Source of the DNA: Drouetiella sp036703255
Lineage (GTDB): Bacteria > Cyanobacteriota > Cyanobacteriia > Elainellales > Elainellaceae
Reading direction: 5' to 3'
DNA: 64,000 bases
Assembly: GCA_036703255.1 (NCBI GenBank)
Contig: DATNPL010000071.1
Span: forward strand, 37,182-101,181
Under the pieces are notes generated by a model that was given only the letters and a program-made list of their open reading frames with translations, searched no databases and had not been told where the DNA came from. The translations under genes were made by a program, and so were the position numbers. The first letter of the stretch is position 1; each line of letters opens with the position of its first letter. This document shows positions 18,191-26,812 of this stretch, piece by piece.

Positions 18191-20077
18191 CTATGATCTA
18201 GGCTTGCTACGCTTAAGCTGATTAATAATACGAGCCACCAACTCTGGCTCAATAATCGGTTTTCTCACATAGTCATTTGCTCCCGCTCTAAACACCTGAT
18301 AGATTAAGTCGGCATCAATATTGACAGAGAGAAACAGCACGGGCAAATCTTCCCAGCGGGGGTCATTGCGAACGACTTGGCATAAATCTAATCCACTCAA
18401 CTCTGGCATCACCATGTCGAGAATCAGTAAATCGGGCTGGGTTTGCTCCAGGACTGGCCAAAATCTGCTGGGATGATTCACAAGTTCTACCTGAAAGCCC
18501 CAAGGCTGAAGGATTGTAGAAAGCTGATCTAGAATGATGGAGTCGTCATCAACCACCAATACTTTGCCTTCTAGGGGCACAGAATTTTGCAGCGCTTGAG
18601 CGATCGCTGACAGGATGCGTTGAGGGGCAACAGGGGTTTGCAGAACCGTATGTCCACCCAGCCGCGCAATTCTGAGCCGTTCTCCAAAATTGTCTTGTTG
18701 CGTCAGCACAATGACGGGTACAGGCGGTTGGATTTTTGCCAGCGCTTCCATCAGTTCAAATCCGCTGGCTGCGACTTCTACAACACTCAGGTCAAGCAAA
18801 ACGACATTTGGACGCGCCTGGGAAATCGCTGCGATCGCATCGGCAGGGTGGAGGATACTAATTTGCCAAGTTTGCGCGATCGCGTTATCGCAGAGCTGTG
18901 GGCTAAATGATGCCGTATTTCCGACGACCAGGATGCGTTGCTGTTGTGCCGTTAGCGATCGGGGAGTGGAAGGTGGAAAAGGAGATTGAATAGTTAAGAT
19001 GTATTTAATGGCGGCGAGTTGTTCAAACAAAGCCGCAGTTTCTGATGAAGATAGACCGCTTGAGTCTGGTCTATCTGCCAAAACAGCCTCAAGCTGGCGA
19101 CAAGTTTGAGACAGCCCATGCAGCTCAAAACTGCCTAGAGAGCCTGCTAGCGTATGGGCTTCTCGATAAGCTTGTTGACGCAGTGGGGCTTTCAGGTTGC
19201 CCTGGGTCAGAGCCGTAATCGCCTTCTGAATCACCGTGACGCGATCGCGATATTCTCCTCGATAGTGTTCCCAAGCTTCAACCAGTTCGGGCGGAATCGA
19301 TAACCCTGATGGTTTAACGCCATGACCTAATCCGATCGAGCGTTGAGCTGGCTTAATCTCAAGTCGCTCAGTCTTAGGAAATTCAGGTTTGAAAGCTTCA
19401 GCCGGTTGGTTAACCTTGAGGCGATACCCTAGCCCATAAATGGTTTCAATTAATTCTTCGCATCCCGCCTGCTTGAGCTTCCGCCGTAACGCTTTAATAT
19501 GCGCCCGTACTCCATTCTCAGTCGGGGCTTCCTCCAATGCCCAAAGGTGATTAATCAAAGCGCTCTGGCTAAAAATCCGCTGCTGATTTCGCAAAAACAG
19601 TTCTAGCAGCTTGTACTCTTTGCCCGTCAGATTCAACGGCTGACCGTTATAGGTGACGATGCAGCTGCTAAGGTTAAGCTGTAATCCCTCCCAAGCCAAA
19701 ATCGACGAGCGATCGGAACTTTCTCGCCGCAGCAAAGCCCGAATCCGAGCCAGTAATTCATCCACATTAAACGGTTTGACCAGATAGTCATCGGCTCCAG
19801 CATCTAGCCCTGCGACTTTATGCATCGCACTGTCCTGGGAGGTGATCAAGATCACGGGCGTATAGTCTTTGCGATCGCGCAGCTTTTGGCAAAAGCGAAT
19901 TCCATCTATTTGAGGCAGCATGACATCGAGCAAAATCAAGTCATATTGAAAAGCCTCTACCAACTCCCACCCTATTTGCCCGTCCGCAGCCGTTTCGACC
20001 AGATACATCTTTTCGGTCAGCGTTTGGGTCAGAAACTCAGTTAGAAACTCATCATCTTCCACTAATAGAATCTTCAC
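18191..20077 (-). CDS. Multidomain response regulator: REC-wHTH-HPt-REC-REC
   Basis: The 628-residue protein combines an OmpR-class regulator with phosphorelay modules. REC1 (1-118) has D51 and K101. A winged-helix DNA-binding domain follows at about 128-222. An HPt domain at about 265-365 has the acceptor H308 in REAHTLAGSLGSF. REC2 (382-498) keeps D429 but has lost the acidic pair (VVGNTAS) and the conserved lysine (TP at 481-482), so it is degenerate. REC3 (505-622) is intact with D510-D512, D554 and K607. It is the first gene of the operon with the five-PAS kinase and the CheY-like protein, so it could take phosphate from that kinase, act in a relay, and bind DNA. Confidence 0.92.
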   Translation of the reverse strand: MKILLVEDDEFLTEFLTQTLTEKMYLVETAADGQIGWELVEAFQYDLILLDVMLPQIDGIRFCQKLRDRKDYTPVILITSQDSAMHKVAGLDAGADDYLVKPFNVDELLARIRALLRRESSDRSSILAWEGLQLNLSSCIVTYNGQPLNLTGKEYKLLELFLRNQQRIFSQSALINHLWALEEAPTENGVRAHIKALRRKLKQAGCEELIETIYGLGYRLKVNQPAEAFKPEFPKTERLEIKPAQRSIGLGHGVKPSGLSIPPELVEAWEHYRGEYRDRVTVIQKAITALTQGNLKAPLRQQAYREAHTLAGSLGSFELHGLSQTCRQLEAVLADRPDSSGLSSSETAALFEQLAAIKYILTIQSPFPPSTPRSLTAQQQRILVVGNTASFSPQLCDNAIAQTWQISILHPADAIAAISQARPNVVLLDLSVVEVAASGFELMEALAKIQPPVPVIVLTQQDNFGERLRIARLGGHTVLQTPVAPQRILSAIAQALQNSVPLEGKVLVVDDDSIILDQLSTILQPWGFQVELVNHPSRFWPVLEQTQPDLLILDMVMPELSGLDLCQVVRNDPRWEDLPVLFLSVNIDADLIYQVFRAGANDYVRKPIIEPELVARIINQLKRSKPRS

Positions 20078-20168
20078 GCCGACCTCTGCAATTTTTTACG
20101 CCTATCGGAATCCTAGTGAAGCACGATATAAACTATTATTCTTGCGTGGGTTGGGTGCGGTTCGCAGC

Positions 20169-20765
20169 TCAACGTTGTTTGACTGGATAAAGCCAACCCT
20201 TAAACAGTCGCGTCACTTGAGGCATCACCACCCAAGTCATGATAGGCATCATAATCCCAATGTTAACTAGAGTGTCCAACCCAGACGGCAACCCACGGGT
20301 CAGGGGGCCAAGTAAACTGGGCATCAGCGAAATCATTGGATAGATCCCAACAGCGCTAACGATCGCGGTTTTCCATTTAGGCGGCGGACTAGCATTGGGT
20401 CGTTCGGGGAGGACAAACCAAGCCTCTAGACCATTGACCCGCTCCACCTGAGGAGGCGCTTCTGCCAGAGCCTCTGCCCGTGCAATCCAGCCTTGACAAA
20501 CGGGCGAGTTTTCCCAGTTTTGTAGGCTTTTGAGTGTATCAAACCGCAAAATAAGCTGCCATTTTCCCTGTCTTGTGGAAGGATATAAAACCTCGCTTCC
20601 CTGATAGCCTGAGAAGGTGCTGGCCGCCAGAATCACCTTCTTCAAGGTTTCCTCAAACGCAGCTTCATGTCCTTGGCGAACTTGATGAACGATCGCAACG
20701 GTGACTGGGTCAGTAGATGAGTTTTGAGCATAGTTGGGATTGGGCGTGAAACCGTTTTTTTTCAT
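20169..20765 (-). CDS. ABM-domain (antibiotic biosynthesis monooxygenase-like) membrane protein
   Basis: The 198-residue product starts with an ABM-type dimeric alpha/beta barrel domain (about residues 20-115; segments VRQGHEAAFEETLKK and WQLILRFDTLKSLQNWENS). A linker rich in proline follows, then two hydrophobic segments (about 135-155 and 165-185) that should cross the membrane. Proteins of this architecture are widespread and their function is unknown; the ABM fold alone does not prove monooxygenase activity. The gene lies downstream of the porin on the same strand but a strong hairpin separates them. Confidence 0.8.
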   Translation of the reverse strand: MKKNGFTPNPNYAQNSSTDPVTVAIVHQVRQGHEAAFEETLKKVILAASTFSGYQGSEVLYPSTRQGKWQLILRFDTLKSLQNWENSPVCQGWIARAEALAEAPPQVERVNGLEAWFVLPERPNASPPPKWKTAIVSAVGIYPMISLMPSLLGPLTRGLPSGLDTLVNIGIMMPIMTWVVMPQVTRLFKGWLYPVKQR

Positions 20766-20805
20766 CGATCACCTATGGTAGTGAAGTGTTTAAGGGCATT
20801 GCTGA

Positions 20806-20840
20806 TGTTGGAGAGGGGCGCTCCGCGCCCCTCTCCAACA
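20806..20840. terminator. Strong hairpin after the porin gene
   Basis: Perfect 15-base arms (TGTTGGAGAGGGGCG and its complement) close a 5-base loop about 45 bases past the porin stop (minus strand). An outer inverted repeat TTGCTGAT / ATCAGCAA (20799-20806, 20857-20864) brackets it. Confidence 0.75.
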
Positions 20841-20886
20841 GAAATTCATCCCAGAAATCAGCAACGCCGGGTTTAAGCTACAGAAC

Positions 20887-22521
20887 TCAGAATGAAAAGA
20901 CGGTGCGAAGAGAACCCACCATGATGGTTTCGTTGCTACTTTGATTGCCAGCATGAGTAATGACCTGCAATAAAGGGGTTAACCGTAAATTTTGACTAAC
21001 AGGGAGGTTGTAGAACACTTCTAGATTCGTTTGAGTTGCGTTACCCACTTCACGCAAAATAAAGGGCTGCGCGATTCCAATTCCTGCCAAGTCGCTTTTG
21101 ACAAACACATCTTGCAGCGCAACTCCCGCTGACCAGTAGTTGGGCCGAATATCTCCTAATGTTGTGTCTGAATAGGAACCATAGGCATAGCGAGCAAAAA
21201 GACCGATCTGTTGATTAATGGAGTAATCAATATTGGCTCCCAGCGTATGGAAATTGCTGCCTAACACTTCGCCAATACTCGATTGCAATCGCACCTTCAA
21301 GGCCGGAACTGGAGCGTACTCTAACTCCAAAGCTCCCAGATAGGGATCGCCAAATAGACCTCCCTCTGCCCCTCCACCCTGTGTCGGAAACAGGCGAATG
21401 TCGCCAGGTTGCCCACCCCCCAAGAGCTGCTGATTTTCAGGAAGATTTTCTGTGGCGCTAGCAGCAATGTAGACGGCTCGTAAGGCTATGGGTGCTTGTG
21501 GCGATCGCCAAGAGAGCACAGCACCTGCCCCCGCAGGGCGAGGCAAGAGTAGAAAGTTATTGACCAAAGCCTGCGTCGAGAAATCGCGAAAACTGACGTT
21601 GGCATAGCGGTTTTGATCAATAAAGTCAGTGGCGACCAGTCTAGGGCCGATCGTGAGGCTTAAATCAGGCGTGGGGGCAAAGGTGTAATAGAGACGAGCC
21701 ACGCTCAGTTGCTGAGTGCCAGGAACGGCAAAATCCATCCCGCTCCCTAAGTTGGGTTCGAGCGCGCCCGCAGCGTTATCTCCAGATCCAGGGCTGGCAG
21801 CCAAGAGGCGGAGCTTGAGCAAATCAGTGCCGCTAAAACTGGTATTGAGGTCAAGGCTGAATCGATACAGCAGCGTTGGGTTAGGTTGATCGCTGCTAAT
21901 CACCCCACCCAAAGGGCTAATGATGCGATCGCCGCTGAATCCACCCGCATTAACAGCCACAATAGCCTGACCCGAGAGCGTGGTAGTGGTTGAAAAGGCA
22001 TTGGCTTCTAGCTGGGCTAGGTGAGCTGCTAAAGCCTCTACTTGCCCCTCTAGTGCCATCAACTCTACAGAAAACTCTTGCTGAAGTCGCTCTAGGGTGA
22101 CCAAATCTTCGCGGTTGATCCGCGCAGCGATAGAACGATCTGCCCCCGCCGCCAGAGAGTCCAAGCAAGCCTTGAGTCCGGCAGCAAATTCCTGACGAGA
22201 GAGGGCGCGATCGCCCTGAAAAGTCTGGCTCGCCGCAAGACATTGATACTGCTCCACGAGCGACTGAAGGGCTTGATAGGCCCAATCCGTCGGTAGCACA
22301 TCAGTCAGTTGGCTCACCGCAGAAATTTGTTCAGCGATCGCAGCATCCGCGCCAACTGAGATCTCGTCTATCCCAGCGTCTGCTGAAGGGGATATCTCTG
22401 CATCTTTGACAAACACTTCAGGCTGAGTTTGGGCTGTTGCCAAACCCGTTCCTGCCCAAACCATTCCTGCCCAAACCATGAGGGAGCTAATCACCCAGAG
22501 TGGAAAAAATCTACACATCAC
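20887..22521 (-). CDS. SLH-OprB type outer-membrane porin (iron uptake porin family)
   Basis: The 544-residue product has a signal peptide (to about residue 31, ending GLATAQ), then an SLH-type segment (DVLPTDWAYQALQSLVEQY with the LSRQEFAAGL motif), a short coiled coil (LEGQVEALAAHLAQLEAN), and a long beta-barrel region of OprB type ending in phenylalanine (TVFSF), as usual for outer-membrane proteins. This is the standard cyanobacterial major porin architecture; the SLH domain binds the peptidoglycan-linked polysaccharide. Members have been linked to inorganic ion, including iron, uptake, but the solute here is not proven. It is the only porin gene in the window. Confidence 0.93.
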   Translation of the reverse strand: MMCRFFPLWVISSLMVWAGMVWAGTGLATAQTQPEVFVKDAEISPSADAGIDEISVGADAAIAEQISAVSQLTDVLPTDWAYQALQSLVEQYQCLAASQTFQGDRALSRQEFAAGLKACLDSLAAGADRSIAARINREDLVTLERLQQEFSVELMALEGQVEALAAHLAQLEANAFSTTTTLSGQAIVAVNAGGFSGDRIISPLGGVISSDQPNPTLLYRFSLDLNTSFSGTDLLKLRLLAASPGSGDNAAGALEPNLGSGMDFAVPGTQQLSVARLYYTFAPTPDLSLTIGPRLVATDFIDQNRYANVSFRDFSTQALVNNFLLLPRPAGAGAVLSWRSPQAPIALRAVYIAASATENLPENQQLLGGGQPGDIRLFPTQGGGAEGGLFGDPYLGALELEYAPVPALKVRLQSSIGEVLGSNFHTLGANIDYSINQQIGLFARYAYGSYSDTTLGDIRPNYWSAGVALQDVFVKSDLAGIGIAQPFILREVGNATQTNLEVFYNLPVSQNLRLTPLLQVITHAGNQSSNETIMVGSLRTVFSF

Positions 22522-22576
22522 AGGATTTATGAAAGGGTTTTACCCAGCCAAAACGGTATCACTTGCTAATCGGGTG

Positions 22577-23434
22577 CTAAGCGGGGCGATCGGCCATTGC
22601 CAACACCAGCTGATCAAAATTCGCCTGTGCCCGATGACCGACTTCTGAGGGAGACAATTCATCAAAAGCATCTGAAAAGAGTTCAAGCCCCACTGACGAC
22701 AGCCCCCCTATTCTTTTTAAAATCTGCATCAAACCCAAAACGTCCATTTCTCCATCACCGGGCAATACGCGATGGTGCATCAAGTCTTCAAATAAAGACC
22801 TATGCAGCTTTGTGAGCGCGTCAGCCAGCTGCACCCTAAAGATTAGATCGCCTGGAATCGAGGCGAGTAGCGATGGATTGGGCGTCCCTCGAAAGTAATG
22901 CCAAGAGTCAATGAGTAGCCCTCCGTTAGGACGGTTGGCTTGACGCACAATCTCCCAGGCCGTTGCTAAATCAGGAATGCTAGAAAAGGGCATAAACTCC
23001 AAATGCACCCTAAGACCAAACTCATGGGCGCGATCGCAAATCCGCGCAAAGTTCTCAACAAAAACATCAAATGGATACGCTCTGCCAAATGTTTCAATCA
23101 CATTAATAGACTCCACACCCAACATCTCCGCCATCTTTAAAAAGGCAGTTTCCTCAAAATTCACAAAGGCAAGATCTTCTGACGATAGGCTGGCAGGGCT
23201 TTGCCAATCAGGTAGCCATTGCGTTAGGGGATCGAGCACCGCTAACCGAACCCCATAATCGGCACTGATGCGACGCATCTCAGGAATGGATAGCCCGCCT
23301 GCGGTGAATCGCTGCACATCGATCGGAAATAGCGTCATCGCTGGGAACCCTCCCACTACGGCTGCTATGAGGCGTTTTTCAAAAGACTTCGTGCGAACCG
23401 TTGCCGCCCACAAAACATCGTAGTTTTTCTGCAT
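22577..23434 (-). CDS. Sugar phosphate isomerase/epimerase-like TIM barrel protein
   Basis: The product (285 residues from the ATG at 23434) has the xylose-isomerase-like (AP endonuclease family 2) barrel fold. Likely metal-binding residues lie in VHLEFMPF, LLIDSWHYFRG and GLELFSD. The substrate is unknown. I prefer the ATG at 23434 because AAGGGGAAAG lies upstream at suitable spacing; the longer frame begins with a TTG inside the previous gene. It is the third gene of a minus-strand operon with the isochorismatase-like and SDR genes; its start overlaps or nearly abuts the end of the hydrolase gene (stop at 23455). The set suggests catabolism of a small hydroxylated compound (inference). Confidence 0.83.
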   Translation of the reverse strand: MQKNYDVLWAATVRTKSFEKRLIAAVVGGFPAMTLFPIDVQRFTAGGLSIPEMRRISADYGVRLAVLDPLTQWLPDWQSPASLSSEDLAFVNFEETAFLKMAEMLGVESINVIETFGRAYPFDVFVENFARICDRAHEFGLRVHLEFMPFSSIPDLATAWEIVRQANRPNGGLLIDSWHYFRGTPNPSLLASIPGDLIFRVQLADALTKLHRSLFEDLMHHRVLPGDGEMDVLGLMQILKRIGGLSSVGLELFSDAFDELSPSEVGHRAQANFDQLVLAMADRPA

Positions 23435-23454
23435 CGTGCCCACTTTCCCCTTCT

Positions 23455-24042
23455 CTAAAAGCGATTGCCCCAATAGCTAAATTCTTGGTAGAGCTTGCCG
23501 ACATCAGACCCTTCTGGGGTGTGCCAGTCTTTCATAATTTCTGAGGCGATCGAAGCCCAAGACACCATGACGGCTCCCGCCTGAGTCATCCTCAGCATTG
23601 CGGCAGACTCGTTTAAGCCAGTGTCGGAACCCGAAACATCGACAACAACATAGGGTTCATAACCACCGCCGATCAAATCAACCGTGAGCTGAAGGGTGCA
23701 AATATCTAACGAAATTCCTCCTAGCACGACTTTCCGACGACCCATTTTAGCCAGGGCATCCCGAAAGGCAGGCTCATCCCAGGCGCTAGGGGTGTGGCGC
23801 TCAACTCTAACAGCATGATCAGCATTGGCGATCACTTCTGCAAAGAATTTGCCGCGAAATCCACCTTCTTCGCCCAGCATGAGGGTCGGTAGTTTGAAAA
23901 TTTTTGAAAGTCGGGTTAATGCCTCTGCATTCTTTCGTAACAGGTCATGGTCAATGGTTTTAATGCCAGGAAAGAAGCCGTCCAAAAAATCCACCAATAC
24001 AACAACACAGTTATCGCGAGTCAACTTTTCACTGTAATTCAT
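23455..24042 (-). CDS. Isochorismatase-family (YcaC-like) cysteine hydrolase
   Basis: The 195-residue product resembles the YcaC branch of the isochorismatase-like hydrolases along its whole length, including the start of the fold with D18 (VVVLVDFLDGF), the SAWDEPAF segment, the catalytic cysteine C115 in GGISLDIC, and the C-terminal GAVMVSW-ASIASEIMKDW region. I cannot place the usual third catalytic residue with confidence. The reaction of this branch is not defined. The gene lies between the SDR gene (139 bases upstream) and the epimerase-like gene (immediately downstream). Confidence 0.87.
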   Translation of the reverse strand: MNYSEKLTRDNCVVVLVDFLDGFFPGIKTIDHDLLRKNAEALTRLSKIFKLPTLMLGEEGGFRGKFFAEVIANADHAVRVERHTPSAWDEPAFRDALAKMGRRKVVLGGISLDICTLQLTVDLIGGGYEPYVVVDVSGSDTGLNESAAMLRMTQAGAVMVSWASIASEIMKDWHTPEGSDVGKLYQEFSYWGNRF

Positions 24043-24180
24043 GCCAAGCCTCTCGTCGTTTTAGATAATTTACATCTCCAAGATCTGAACCCAAATCGAT
24101 TGAGAAACCCTCAACCTTGACCCAATCTGACCCAGGCCATCCCGATTGCCATCCCAACAATAGGCCGCAATCCCTTCCGT

Positions 24181-24918
24181 TCACGACACAACGGGAAGCA
24201 TCTTTGCCATCATTTTTTCAAGCGCTTTGGGATCTTTGAGCAAATAGGCGGCTATTTCCTTAGCTTGCTCACCCGGATAGACATCCTCAACTTCATCGAT
24301 AACCGCTTGCAGAGCCTCTTGAACCACCACCTCAGGCGCAACTTTTGGCGGTGGAAAATCTTTGCTCATCCCAGTGTCTACCGTGGCAGGCATCACCCCA
24401 ACGACCAAAGTACCTTGGGCAGCGAGTTCTGCCCTCAGCCCCTGAGTCAGCAATAGGGCTGCTGCCTTGGAAGCGCTGTAAGATGCATTCATAGGAAGAT
24501 TTACTTTCCCTAATATGCTGAGCATATTGACTATTGCCCCGCCCCCGTTTGCCTGCAAAACTGGAGCAAAAGCACGGCATATCGTTAAGGTGCCAAAGTA
24601 ATTCACTTCCATTTCAGCTCTAGCACTAGAGAGATCAGGCGCAGAAATAAATCCTTTGAGTAAACCAATGCCTGCATTGTTGATTAATAAGTTCACGTCG
24701 CCGTAGTTCTTTGCCGCTGTTGCGATAGATTCCTCATTGGTGATATCCAAGGGAATAAAAATAACGCGATCGGGAATGGTGATCTCTGCAACCGATTTCA
24801 GGCTTCTGACGCCAGCATAAATACGGGCTGCCCCACCAGCCTGTAACGCTTCAACGTAGTACTGTCCAATTCCGCCATTTGCGCCAGTGACCAAGGCAAC
24901 TGAACCTTCGATTTGCAT
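24181..24918 (-). CDS. SDR family oxidoreductase
   Basis: The product (245 residues from the ATG at 24918) is a classical short-chain dehydrogenase/reductase: TGANGGIG near the N-terminus binds the nucleotide, NNAGIG follows strand 4, and YSASK carries the catalytic Tyr and Lys, with the Ser in NMLSILGK just before. The start is supported by GGAG six bases upstream; an in-frame TTG four codons earlier is less likely. It is the first gene of the minus-strand operon and is transcribed away from the ArsR-type regulator, which may control it through the 335-base divergent gap (inference). Confidence 0.93.
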   Translation of the reverse strand: MQIEGSVALVTGANGGIGQYYVEALQAGGAARIYAGVRSLKSVAEITIPDRVIFIPLDITNEESIATAAKNYGDVNLLINNAGIGLLKGFISAPDLSSARAEMEVNYFGTLTICRAFAPVLQANGGGAIVNMLSILGKVNLPMNASYSASKAAALLLTQGLRAELAAQGTLVVGVMPATVDTGMSKDFPPPKVAPEVVVQEALQAVIDEVEDVYPGEQAKEIAAYLLKDPKALEKMMAKMLPVVS

Positions 24919-25054
24919 AGGTGACTCCAAGAATCTTAAATTAATAAATAATAAAAATGTGAATATTTTGTGAATGTCCTAGTAAGTAAGAAGCCTTGAT
25001 AAAGCTGTGTCGCCAAATCCCAAAAAGGATGGATCGCAAAGTCCTCTTATTTTT

Positions 25055-25135
25055 CCAAAAGCTGGATTTCAAAGGCGCGGAGCGCTTTTGAAATCCAGCT
25101 TTTGGGGTTTTTTGACTCGCACCACAAAACCCTAA
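25055..25135. repeat. Composite hairpin repeat (B unit plus half of A unit)
   Basis: The B unit has 24-base arms (CCAAAAGCTGGATTTCAAAG then GCGC, with one wobble) around a GGA loop at 25055-25105. It is followed by the right half of the A unit (CACCACAAAACCCTAA, 25120-25135). The same two units lie side by side at 41871-41959 and, more decayed, at 47757-47812. Here the element sits between two divergent gene starts, not at a gene end. The rest of the divergent gap 24919-25253 shows no gene. Confidence 0.8.
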
Positions 25136-25253
25136 TTTGTGATCTGATGCCCTGTAACTCGATAAAGTAAGCGACACCCGCTTGACATTTTTGAGTAGTA
25201 CATTTATTCTGATATTAATTAACTGCGCGGTTAAATACTGTTTCCCATTCTCA

Positions 25254-25649
25254 ATGTCTCCTGTTCCCGAAGTATCTCTCAAAGAGCATCAATTAAACCT
25301 TACTTTTGCTGCCCTAGCTGACCCTACCCGTCGTGCTATTTTGGCTCACCTGTCTCAGGGCGAAGCCTCTGTCACCGAGCTAGCCCAACCGTTCGATATA
25401 AGTTTGCCTGCCATTTCTAAACATTTGAAAGTGTTAGAGCGTGCAGGGTTGATTACCCGAAGTCGGGAAGCCCAATGGCGACCTTGCCAGCTAGAGGCTA
25501 ACCCGCTCAAGGATGTGGATCAGTGGCTTGAACAATACCGTCAGTTTTGGGAACAAAGTTTCGATCGCCTGGATGACTATCTACAGGAATTACAGGCACA
25601 GGAATTACAGGCAGGAGAAGAGAAAACAGAGCCTCACTCAAAGATGTAA
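25254..25649 (+). CDS. ArsR-family winged-helix transcriptional regulator
   Basis: The product (131 residues from the ATG at 25254) is a small ArsR/SmtB-type repressor. The winged helix includes LADPTRRAILAHLSQGEASVTEL and the recognition helix PAISKHLKVLERAGLI. No metal-binding cysteine cluster is visible (a single Cys in WRPCQLE), so it is probably of the metal-independent kind that often accompanies SRPBCC (AHSA1) genes, as here. The C-terminus contains a short repeat (AQELQAQELQAG). The longer frame to 25182 adds a hydrophobic leader that does not suit a DNA-binding protein. It heads an operon with the SRPBCC gene (74 bases) and the VOC gene. Confidence 0.9.
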   Translation: MSPVPEVSLKEHQLNLTFAALADPTRRAILAHLSQGEASVTELAQPFDISLPAISKHLKVLERAGLITRSREAQWRPCQLEANPLKDVDQWLEQYRQFWEQSFDRLDDYLQELQAQELQAGEEKTEPHSKM

Positions 25650-25722
25650 ATTGTGACCTTGCAAAGAGATCTGCTCAGGCAGGTCGCCTATTGCCAAGTC
25701 GCCTATTACCAGGAGAAATTAA

Positions 25723-26214
25723 ATGCCGAAACAGGCAGGTTCCACGGGCTGTCCAACCGTGACGTTACCGAGCGATCGCGAAATTCTGATCACGCGTGTC
25801 TTTAATGCGCCACCCAGATTAGTCTTTGATGCATGGACTCAACCCGAACATTTTGCTGGCTGGTTAGGGCCAAAGGATTTTACTGCGATCGCCTGCCAAA
25901 TGAATGTGCAGGTAGGTGGACTCTATCGCGCCTGTATTCGCTCTCCCGAAGGCACAGATCACTGGATGCAGGGAGTCTACCGCGAAGTTATAGAGCCAGA
26001 ACGTTTGGTCTTCACCTTTGCCTGGGAAGACGAGGACAACCAGCCCAAACATGAAACTCTGATCACAGTTACCTTTGCAGCGCAGGGCAGCAAAACCGTG
26101 ATGACTTTCCATCAAGCCATCTTTGAATCTACTGAATCACAGAATGCCCATCAAGCAGGCTGGTCTGAATGTTTCGATCGCCTGGAAGCCTATTTGGCAA
26201 CTGCAATCCCCTAA
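25723..26214 (+). CDS. SRPBCC (AHSA1-like) domain protein
   Basis: The 163-residue product has the START-like helix-grip fold of the AHSA1/YndB group: RVFNAPPRLVFDAWTQPEHFAGWLGP at the N-terminus, GVYREVIEPERLVFTF in the middle, and the amphipathic final helix GWSECFDRLEAYL. The fold binds hydrophobic ligands; the ligand is unknown. ArsR-SRPBCC pairs are common in bacteria and the regulator probably controls this gene. GGAGAAA lies just upstream of the ATG. Confidence 0.88.
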   Translation: MPKQAGSTGCPTVTLPSDREILITRVFNAPPRLVFDAWTQPEHFAGWLGPKDFTAIACQMNVQVGGLYRACIRSPEGTDHWMQGVYREVIEPERLVFTFAWEDEDNQPKHETLITVTFAAQGSKTVMTFHQAIFESTESQNAHQAGWSECFDRLEAYLATAIP

Positions 26215-26238
26215 TTATTCATTCAAGGAGTACACACC

Positions 26239-26658
26239 ATGAAATTGAATCCTTACTTAATGTTCAACGGGCAATGCGAGAAAGCGTTTAAGTTTTATGA
26301 GCAATGCCTAGGCGGGAAAATTACGGCACTGATGACCTACGGAGAGGCACCCGATCCAGCGATGGTCGAGCAGACACAACCTGAGTGGCGGAGCAAAATT
26401 ATGCATACCAGCCTGGTGTTTGGCGATCAGGAATTGATGGGTTCTGATAGCCCACCCGAATATTACGAAGAAGCCAAAGGGTTTTCAGTGACCATCAGCC
26501 TGAATGATCTGACCGAAGCAGAGCGCATCTTTCACATGTTGGCAGAAAACGGCACGATAAAAATGCCGTTCCAGCAGACTTTTTGGGCTTATCGCTTCGG
26601 GATGCTAATCGATCAATTTGGCACTCCCTGGATGGTAAATTGCGATCGGGCTGTGTGA
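26239..26658 (+). CDS. VOC family (PhnB/glyoxalase-like) protein
   Basis: The 139-residue product belongs to the vicinal oxygen chelate fold, PhnB-like branch: MKLNPYLMFNGQCEKAFKFYEQCLGG at the start, LMGSDSPPE in the middle and the closing FGMLIDQFGTPWMVNC. Such proteins occur as bleomycin-resistance-like or demethylase-like enzymes; activity cannot be assigned. It follows the SRPBCC gene by 24 bases with AAGGAG as ribosome binding site and is the last gene of the operon, ahead of the hairpin at 26699-26743. Confidence 0.9.
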   Translation: MKLNPYLMFNGQCEKAFKFYEQCLGGKITALMTYGEAPDPAMVEQTQPEWRSKIMHTSLVFGDQELMGSDSPPEYYEEAKGFSVTISLNDLTEAERIFHMLAENGTIKMPFQQTFWAYRFGMLIDQFGTPWMVNCDRAV

Positions 26659-26698
26659 AGGCTGAAACCACAGTTTTATAGATAAAATCAGCAACACC

Positions 26699-26743
26699 AG
26701 AATTTTTTGTGGCGTGAGCAAAGCTCACGCCACAAAAAATTCT
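26699..26743. terminator. Bidirectional terminator-like hairpin
   Basis: Perfect 21-base arms (AGAATTTTTTGTGGCGTGAGC and complement) close an AAA loop. It lies between the convergent VOC and FkbM genes, and each arm carries a run of six A or T, so it can end transcripts from both sides. Confidence 0.8.
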
Positions 26744-26748
26744 TCTCC

Positions 26749-26800
26749 TTTTAGGAATAGGGCACTACGTAATTAGGTTAGAACAAGCTATTTTGTGAAA
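26749..26800. repeat. Direct repeat copy 1 (flanks FkbM gene)
   Basis: A 52-base segment beginning TTTTAGGAATA matches 27845-27896 at 44 of 52 positions by eye, in the same orientation. The two copies bracket the FkbM methyltransferase gene. Confidence 0.75.
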
Positions 26801-26812
26801 GCTGCTTAAGAA

